Shown here: positions 21,633 through 25,795 of the stretch, piece by piece
Layout of the letters: each line of letters begins with the position of its first letter
How positions within the stretch are numbered: the first letter of the stretch is position 1
Virus record (IMG/VR): IMGVR_UViG_3300025910_000175
Location: 1-25,795 of that record
Source of the DNA: a virus
DNA length: 25,795 nt
Direction: 5' to 3' (one strand)
Program-made: the position numbers and the translations under genes
The notes under the pieces: generated by a model
The model's database searches: none
The model's input: only the letters and a program-made list of their open reading frames with translations
What the model was told of the DNA's origin: nothing

Positions 21633-23621
21633 TCAGAGCCCGAGCGGACCGGATTGGCCGGCGGGCGGCGGGGGAGGCGGAGCCATCGCCGGGGCCATCC
21701 CAGGCGGGGCGGCTCCGCCGACGGAGCCCCCCAACCCGACGGACATGCCGGCCGAGCCCTGCACGGGCGCCGGCATGCCGAGTGCCGGCTGTGGCGCCTG
21801 GGGCGGGGAGACCTCAGCCGACATCTGGGCGGACAGCTCCGCGATGAAGTCGAGGAAGTACTGCAGCCGTTCGGTCGGGACCTCCGACAGCTCGGCTTCC
21901 ATCAGGGAGTCGATGACCTGCACCATGGCGTCGGCCTTGCGCATCCACGGCCGAGGACCCTGATAGAAATTCGGCTCGTTCAGTTCCTCGTCCTTCGACA
22001 TCAACCAGCGGTCGATTTGCCATGCCACCCAGCGCCGCTGGGTTTTGATGACCTTGGTTTCGCCCGGCACGTCGTAGTTCTCCAGGCACGCGATGTACGC
22101 CTCGAACGGAATGGCGCCCTTCTCCAGCAGCTCCTCCGCGTACTGGACGCGTTCCTCGGGAGTGTTCTTCTTTTCGGAGACGGGCTTGACCTGGACTTGC
22201 AGGGCCTCCAGGTCGAGGTCCAGGATGTCCTTCGCCTCGATTTCCTTGGAGAAAAACTCCCCGGTCCACTTGCGGGAGAACGCCGCGTTCTCTTCGTACA
22301 GCTTGCGCTGGGCCCGGAGCATATGCCGGGCAATGTCGACGGCGACCCACTGCACGTACGCGCGGTGGCCGGTGGCGTGGCGGTTGTCGAACCGCTCGCC
22401 GGCCGTGCGCTGGGCTACGCCGGACGGGAGTCCAGGTTCAGCCTTCGCGGCAGTGTGCATGTCGGCGATGCCGAGGGTCTCCGCGATGCCGGTCTCGTGC
22501 TCGTGGAGCAGCTCCATATCGATGCGGTTGAACGGCGCGGGGTTCTCCACGACGGGCTTGGCGTTCGGGTTCTTCAGCCGGATGACCTTGATGGTGTCGA
22601 TGACCGTCAGGTCGTTGATGTCCACCAGGTCCTTTTCGACCACGTAGTGGATTTGCTGGGCGTTGTCCGTGTGGGCCTCGTCGCACCGGAAAAGAATCTC
22701 GTTCGCTTTCAGGACCTCGTCGAACACGATTTCCATCATGGGCGTGGACCAGAACCCGGCCAGCGCCGGAGCCGTGTGCAAGAACGCGAACGGGGGCTCG
22801 TCCGAATCCCATTCCTCGTCCAGCAGTACCGTGCCGTTGCGGAGGGTGACCAGGTGTCGGCCGGGTTCGTCGCCCACGCGTACCGCCCAGGCCTCCCATA
22901 CAGGGACCATCTCGGCGCGCTTGGTGCGGCCGGTGAACGTCAGCCCACCCCGGTCCTTCCGGGACTCGACGGCTTGGTGGATGGCGGTTGAGTGCGAGGG
23001 GTACGAGCGGGCGAGCTTGTAGGGCGCCCACCACGTAACCTCGCCGAACGTACGGGGCGTGCCGTACGACAGCTCCGTATCGTCGAGGAACATGTCCAGT
23101 GTGTCGTGGAGCTCCACGACCACGCGGTCTTCCTCGGGCCAGGGGTAGATTTTCGCGGCCACGGACCCGGTCGCGGAGCACGCGATGCGGAGGCCCTGGT
23201 GGGCCAAGGCGTGCACGTTGGCATAGTTCCCCTGGCGCAGGTCGTACTCCGCGGACAGGATACGCTCGTTCAGCGTGACTTTACGTTTGAGCTCCCAATC
23301 CCCGTCGGTCACCATCAGTGCTGGCTGGGGCGCGTCGTTCGCGCCGATTTTGCCGACGTACGTCTCGACGAACTTGTACGAGTAATTCCGCGTCAGAGGG
23401 ATGTTGTCGTCCGTGCCGGACCGGGTATCCCGCCAGGAGAAGCGCGCATCTCTCGCAAAGGGCGTGTCCAAATTCCGCCCATGATAAAATCCAGCTAACC
23501 GCCTTGCTCTTGCGCGCCTCCATGTATACTGCTTGGAGTACTCGGTCTCCAGCTCCACGATTTTGTGAGCGGCCTCCTTAGAATCCCGCTCCCACCACGC
23601 CAGGTCCGGTTCGTATGCCAT
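21633..23621 (-). CDS. Portal protein
   Basis: A 662-residue protein from ATG 23621, 7 nt beyond a TGC-TAGAAT promoter. It has the features of large podovirus portals: an N-terminal helical and aromatic segment (about 1-60), 'NYSYKFVETYVGKIGANDAPQ' in shape near 78-98, a beta-rich wing with 'HDTLDMFLDDTELSYG' (about 172-187), a 'PPFAFLHTAP...GFWSTPMMEIVFDEVLKANEILFR' region (about 277-313) that corresponds to the stem and helical core, a long Lys/Glu crown helix (about 450-520), and a Pro/Gly/Met-rich disordered tail (about 610-662). It would form the dodecameric DNA channel at one capsid vertex and bind the terminase and adaptor. First gene of the packaging operon. Confidence 0.8.
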   Translation of the reverse strand: MAYEPDLAWWERDSKEAAHKIVELETEYSKQYTWRRARARRLAGFYHGRNLDTPFARDARFSWRDTRSGTDDNIPLTRNYSYKFVETYVGKIGANDAPQPALMVTDGDWELKRKVTLNERILSAEYDLRQGNYANVHALAHQGLRIACSATGSVAAKIYPWPEEDRVVVELHDTLDMFLDDTELSYGTPRTFGEVTWWAPYKLARSYPSHSTAIHQAVESRKDRGGLTFTGRTKRAEMVPVWEAWAVRVGDEPGRHLVTLRNGTVLLDEEWDSDEPPFAFLHTAPALAGFWSTPMMEIVFDEVLKANEILFRCDEAHTDNAQQIHYVVEKDLVDINDLTVIDTIKVIRLKNPNAKPVVENPAPFNRIDMELLHEHETGIAETLGIADMHTAAKAEPGLPSGVAQRTAGERFDNRHATGHRAYVQWVAVDIARHMLRAQRKLYEENAAFSRKWTGEFFSKEIEAKDILDLDLEALQVQVKPVSEKKNTPEERVQYAEELLEKGAIPFEAYIACLENYDVPGETKVIKTQRRWVAWQIDRWLMSKDEELNEPNFYQGPRPWMRKADAMVQVIDSLMEAELSEVPTERLQYFLDFIAELSAQMSAEVSPPQAPQPALGMPAPVQGSAGMSVGLGGSVGGAAPPGMAPAMAPPPPPPAGQSGPLGL

Positions 23622-23628
23622 TCGCCCT

Positions 23629-23637
23629 ATTCTAGCA
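23629..23637 (-). promoter_or_regulatory. Promoter of the portal operon (leaderless type)
   Basis: On the minus strand, TGC plus TAGAAT; ATG 23621 lies 7 nt beyond the -10, so the transcript should begin at or within a base or two of the start codon. The -35 position (TAGCAC) is the mirror image of the opposing promoter's -10. Confidence 0.65.
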
Positions 23638-23658
23638 CTGGCCGGCCCGCCGTGCTAG
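23632..23658. repeat. Inverted repeat joining two divergent promoters
   Basis: CTAGCAC (23632-23638) and GTGCTAG (23652-23658) are perfect mirror arms around 13 nt containing GGCCGGCC. Each arm contains the start of one promoter's extended -10 and occupies the other's -35 position, so the two promoters occupy the same 33 bp. Confidence 0.7.
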
Positions 23659-23661
23659 TAT
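23653..23661 (+). promoter_or_regulatory. Promoter of the large terminase gene (leaderless type)
   Basis: TGC plus TAGTAT, with GTG 23668 lying 6 nt beyond, consistent with transcription starting at the start codon. It faces away from the portal promoter and overlaps it. Confidence 0.65.
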
Positions 23662-23667
23662 TCCTGT

Positions 23668-25032
23668 GTGCTAGCGCCCCTGACTCGACTCCTCAAAATC
23701 CCCGAGGAGCGCCGCGCCCTCACGCCTCCGGAGTTACGATTCGTCAGTTCCCCCGCCAAGCGCCGCACAAACTGTTCCGGCCGACGCGCCGGCAAGTCGT
23801 TCTCCGTGACACTGTGGCTGGTTGAGCAATGGCGCCGGCGCCCCAACCAGTCGTCGATTTTCATGGCGCTGTCGCAGGAGTCCGCCATCAAAATTGGGTG
23901 GGACGCCCTACGGGAGTTCAACGACCGGTTCGGGTGGGGGGCGGTCTACAATGGCACAGACGCCACGTGGACATTCCCCAATGGTTTTACATTGTACTAC
24001 ATGGGGTGTAAGGACCGTCGTTCGGCCAACCTCGTCCGTGGCGTGCCGAAAATCCATCGCGTGGCCGTCGACGAGTGCGGCCAGATAGCGGACCCCCTGC
24101 TGGAGTACCTAGTCGTCGACGTGGTCGAACCCACGTTGGCCGACACGGACGGGGACCTCTGCCTGCTCGGGACGCCGTCGGATACGGGCGTGGGGTTCTA
24201 CGAGGATGAAATGACCGCGTGCGAGGAGGCCGGGGCACACTTCGCCTGGACCGCCGCGGAGAACCCATATCTCGAAAAGCCCGGGGGCCAGTTCATCGCC
24301 GAGGCCCTCGCCAAGCGGTTCGCCGGCAACGCGGCGAACGCCACGTTCCGGCGGGAGTACCTCGGCCACCGCGTGCAGGAGGAGGGCATCCTCATATACC
24401 GCCCGTGCGCGGACCTCGACGAGGGGTTCTATGAGCGGGCCCCGTCACGGGACAACTACACGGCCATGGGCATCGACATCGGGTGGTCGGACGGCGCGGG
24501 GCTGTCCGTGCTCCGGGCCCGCGACCCCGAGCCCGGGGCCCACATTCTGGAGTGCTACCGCGAGGCGGAACTCACCGTGCCGCGACTCGCCGCCATCGCG
24601 GAGCGGATGGTACAGGAGCATGACGTCACGGAGATATTCGTTGACGCGGCGGGGGGCGGGGGGCGGACGATATGCGAAACGCTCCGGGCGTCGTATGGCC
24701 TGGATGCGACGCCGGTCGACAAGCGCGCCCGTCGAATGCGTATCGAGCAGCTCCGGACCATGTTGGATGCGCGCACGCTACGGGGGTCCGTAGGTCGGTG
24801 CGCCCAGGTCCTGGAGGAGTGGCGGGGGTTGCCGTGGAACCTGGAGCGGGACAACCATCGCGAAGGGTACGTCGACGAATGCACCGACGCCACCCAGTAC
24901 GCGCTACAGGGTGGCGGGTTCACACAGCTCACGACCTGGGTGGTGGAGCCTACACCCGAGCAGGCCTACGCTGCTCGGGTGGCGGAAATCCAGCGGGGCA
25001 AGCGTTTACGAACGCGGTCCGGGCGGCGCTGA
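23668..25032 (+). CDS. Terminase large subunit (TerL)
   Basis: A 454-residue DNA-packaging motor. ATPase: Walker A G38-R-R-A-G-K-S44; Walker B 'RVAVDE' with D135-E136; coupling motif 'LLGTPSD' (167-172). Nuclease, RNase H-like: 'MGIDIG' with D270, 'IFVDAAGGG' with D326 and a third acidic residue in the 'DECTDATQYAL' segment (D407), the usual three-acid metal site. It would bind the portal, pump DNA into the capsid and cut it. GTG 23668 is chosen because it is 6 nt from a -10 element and the N-terminus is of normal length. It is alone on the plus strand between two minus-strand groups. The last 27 nt overlap a small gene on the other strand. Confidence 0.93.
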   Translation: MLAPLTRLLKIPEERRALTPPELRFVSSPAKRRTNCSGRRAGKSFSVTLWLVEQWRRRPNQSSIFMALSQESAIKIGWDALREFNDRFGWGAVYNGTDATWTFPNGFTLYYMGCKDRRSANLVRGVPKIHRVAVDECGQIADPLLEYLVVDVVEPTLADTDGDLCLLGTPSDTGVGFYEDEMTACEEAGAHFAWTAAENPYLEKPGGQFIAEALAKRFAGNAANATFRREYLGHRVQEEGILIYRPCADLDEGFYERAPSRDNYTAMGIDIGWSDGAGLSVLRARDPEPGAHILECYREAELTVPRLAAIAERMVQEHDVTEIFVDAAGGGGRTICETLRASYGLDATPVDKRARRMRIEQLRTMLDARTLRGSVGRCAQVLEEWRGLPWNLERDNHREGYVDECTDATQYALQGGGFTQLTTWVVEPTPEQAYAARVAEIQRGKRLRTRSGRR

Positions 25033-25173
25033 CGTCGCCAGCAAGTACCACATATCGAACACCGCGCACGCCAGGCACACGAACCCCCAGCCGGTCTGGT
25101 TGAGCATGGCGCACATCAGCGCGCCCATGCCGGCCTGACCCAGGCCACACGCGACCCACTCACGCCTCGTCAT
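25006..25173 (-). CDS. Short membrane protein (55 residues)
   Basis: A short frame from ATG 25173 that overlaps the end of the preceding gene by 14 nt and runs 27 nt into the terminase gene from the opposite side. It encodes a basic N-terminus (MTRREW), then two hydrophobic stretches (about 8-24 and 28-47, including WGFVCLACAVFDMWYLL), and a short polar tail, i.e. a two-helix or one-and-a-half-helix membrane protein with four Cys and several Trp/Met. That is the shape of small holins or other inner-membrane phage proteins, but no family is recognised. The alternative is that the 127-nt gap is non-coding. Confidence 0.5.
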   Translation of the reverse strand: MTRREWVACGLGQAGMGALMCAMLNQTGWGFVCLACAVFDMWYLLATSAPPGPRS

Positions 25174-25471
25174 CGTCGCACTCCGTCTCCTCCAGCCGCT
25201 CGACCGCGGACACCAGGGCCTCGAACGTCACGTCGTCCGCGCCTTCGGCCGCGATGAACGCCCGGGCCGCGGCGATGACGGCCTCGCGGGGGTCGGTGCA
25301 TGCGGCGCGGATTTCGGCCAGCCGCTCATCCAAGGTGTATGACCCAGCCACAGACAGGTAGAACGGCGTCGAGTTTGGGTTGTCCACGTCCAGCAGGAGA
25401 CACACATCCCCCTCGTCGTCACGGCCGACATCCCAGTACCCTACGGTCCCGATTTTCTTGATGTTGTGCAT
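25160..25471 (-). CDS. Small acidic protein, unknown function
   Basis: 103 residues from ATG 25471; an alternative GTG at 25483 overlaps the previous stop by 4 nt. N-terminal beta-strands (KKIGTVGYWDVG, 'GDVCLLLDVDNPN', 'PFYLSVAGSY'), then a helical region (DERLAEIRAA, 'PREAVIAAARAFIAAEGADD') and a strongly acidic tail (ETECDDDEA). An acidic surface and small size could fit an early host-interaction or anti-defence protein, but there is no specific evidence. The strand differs from the terminase, so it belongs to a group that continues beyond the right edge. Confidence 0.6.
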   Translation of the reverse strand: MHNIKKIGTVGYWDVGRDDEGDVCLLLDVDNPNSTPFYLSVAGSYTLDERLAEIRAACTDPREAVIAAARAFIAAEGADDVTFEALVSAVERLEETECDDDEA

Positions 25472-25479
25472 TGGAGGTA

Positions 25480-25795
25480 TCACTTTCTAGCACCGTACAC
25501 GACGCCGTTGACAATGGCCCGTCCGGCCACTATTGGGATTCCCTGTAGCCAGAACGTCCCATCTGACAGGTAATGTACCACGCCAAACGCGTGTTGCCAC
25601 TGCCGCCGCACTAAATCGCGATGTCGGTAGTCGATGGCCTCGGCGCTGCCCAGCCAACCCAACGTTGCACCGACATGACGTTTGCCGCGCACGGTGCCTT
25701 GATAGACTATCTGCAGCTGGTGCACATGCCCGAAGCACACATTTGTCCCGACATCCTGTAGCGACTGGCGCGCCGCGTTCACCCCACAGCGGCCG
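25480..25795 (-). CDS. Metallophosphoesterase-like protein, C-terminal part (cut by window edge)
   Basis: The frame is open to the right edge, so this is the end of a longer gene; an internal GTG at 25782 is unlikely to be the real start. Visible are 'VCFGHVHQ' (GHxH, the last metal-binding motif of calcineurin-like phosphoesterases), a 'GKRHVGATLGWLGSAEAIDYRH' strand-turn-helix, 'QWQHAFGVVHYL' and a closing 'GIPIVAGRAIVNGVVYG' sheet, which matches the standard end of this family in phages. These enzymes hydrolyse phosphoesters (nucleotides, DNA ends or phosphoproteins) using two metal ions. The rest of the active site lies outside the window. Confidence 0.65.
   Translation of the reverse strand, partial: GRCGVNAARQSLQDVGTNVCFGHVHQLQIVYQGTVRGKRHVGATLGWLGSAEAIDYRHRDLVRRQWQHAFGVVHYLSDGTFWLQGIPIVAGRAIVNGVVYGARK
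25484..25492 (-). promoter_or_regulatory. Possible extended -10 before the acidic-protein gene
   Basis: On the minus strand GGTGC-TAGAAA, 12 nt before ATG 25471. The core matches the other promoters but the last base of TANNNT is A, and it lies in the final codons of the upstream gene. TTGTCA is found 19 nt upstream, a poor spacing. Confidence 0.35.

Noticed and set aside
21204-22991. Plus-strand open frame of 595 codons opposite portal and scaffold
   Set aside because: It spans two genes and their intergenic hairpin on the other strand and has composition typical of an antisense shadow; the minus-strand products have clear portal and scaffold features.

Overview
The window reads as part of the genome of a lytic-type, short-tailed (podovirus-like) double-stranded DNA phage with high GC content (roughly two thirds by eye), most likely uncultured or environmental. 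The case for a short tail is a large terminase, a portal of about 660 residues, a scaffold-like protein, a coat-protein candidate, a head-to-tail adaptor, a nozzle-like protein of 1004 residues and very large internal or ejected proteins, with no tape measure, tail sheath or tail tube. I see no integrase, replication gene, tRNA or CRISPR array. The host cannot be named. High GC, frequent GTG starts, weak Shine-Dalgarno sequences and apparently leaderless promoters (TTGACC, then TGC-TANNNT placed 6-9 nt before the start codon) would fit an actinobacterial or Deinococcus-like transcription system, but this is inference.

Layout. (1) Positions 1-1540, plus strand: a promoter, then two beta-rich virion surface-type proteins. 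(2) Positions 1541-7085, plus strand: a strong promoter and a hairpin-capped leader, the major capsid protein candidate, two small beta-rich proteins, two tiny basic proteins, a small hydrophobic protein, the adaptor and a collagen-like/glycine-rich fibre. (3) Positions 7086-18727, plus strand: a separate promoter, an SPFH/Band 7 membrane protein, a small coiled-coil membrane protein, the nozzle, a protein ending in an S74 intramolecular chaperone domain, a Pro/Gln-rich virion protein, a GH73-like glucosaminidase and a 1366-residue protein carrying an ADP-ribosyltransferase motif set. (4) A bidirectional terminator near 18775. (5) Positions 23621-18710, minus strand: portal, scaffold, zinc-ribbon protein, small basic protein, tandem GroES-like co-chaperonin, small-terminase-like protein and a tiny Cys protein. 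(6) Positions 23629-23661: back-to-back promoters sharing one inverted repeat, driving the portal operon leftward and the large terminase rightward. (7) Positions 25795-25006, minus strand: the C-terminal end of a metallophosphoesterase-like gene, an acidic protein and a short membrane protein.

How it fits together. The minus-strand operon supplies the packaging and assembly apparatus and its folding helper, opposite the large terminase. The plus-strand blocks supply coat, surface, tail and ejected proteins. The most notable content is a tandem double-domain GroES-like protein, a putative ADP-ribosyltransferase inside a large virion-type protein, a phage stomatin-like protein with its own promoter, and the recurring start-codon-proximal promoter family.
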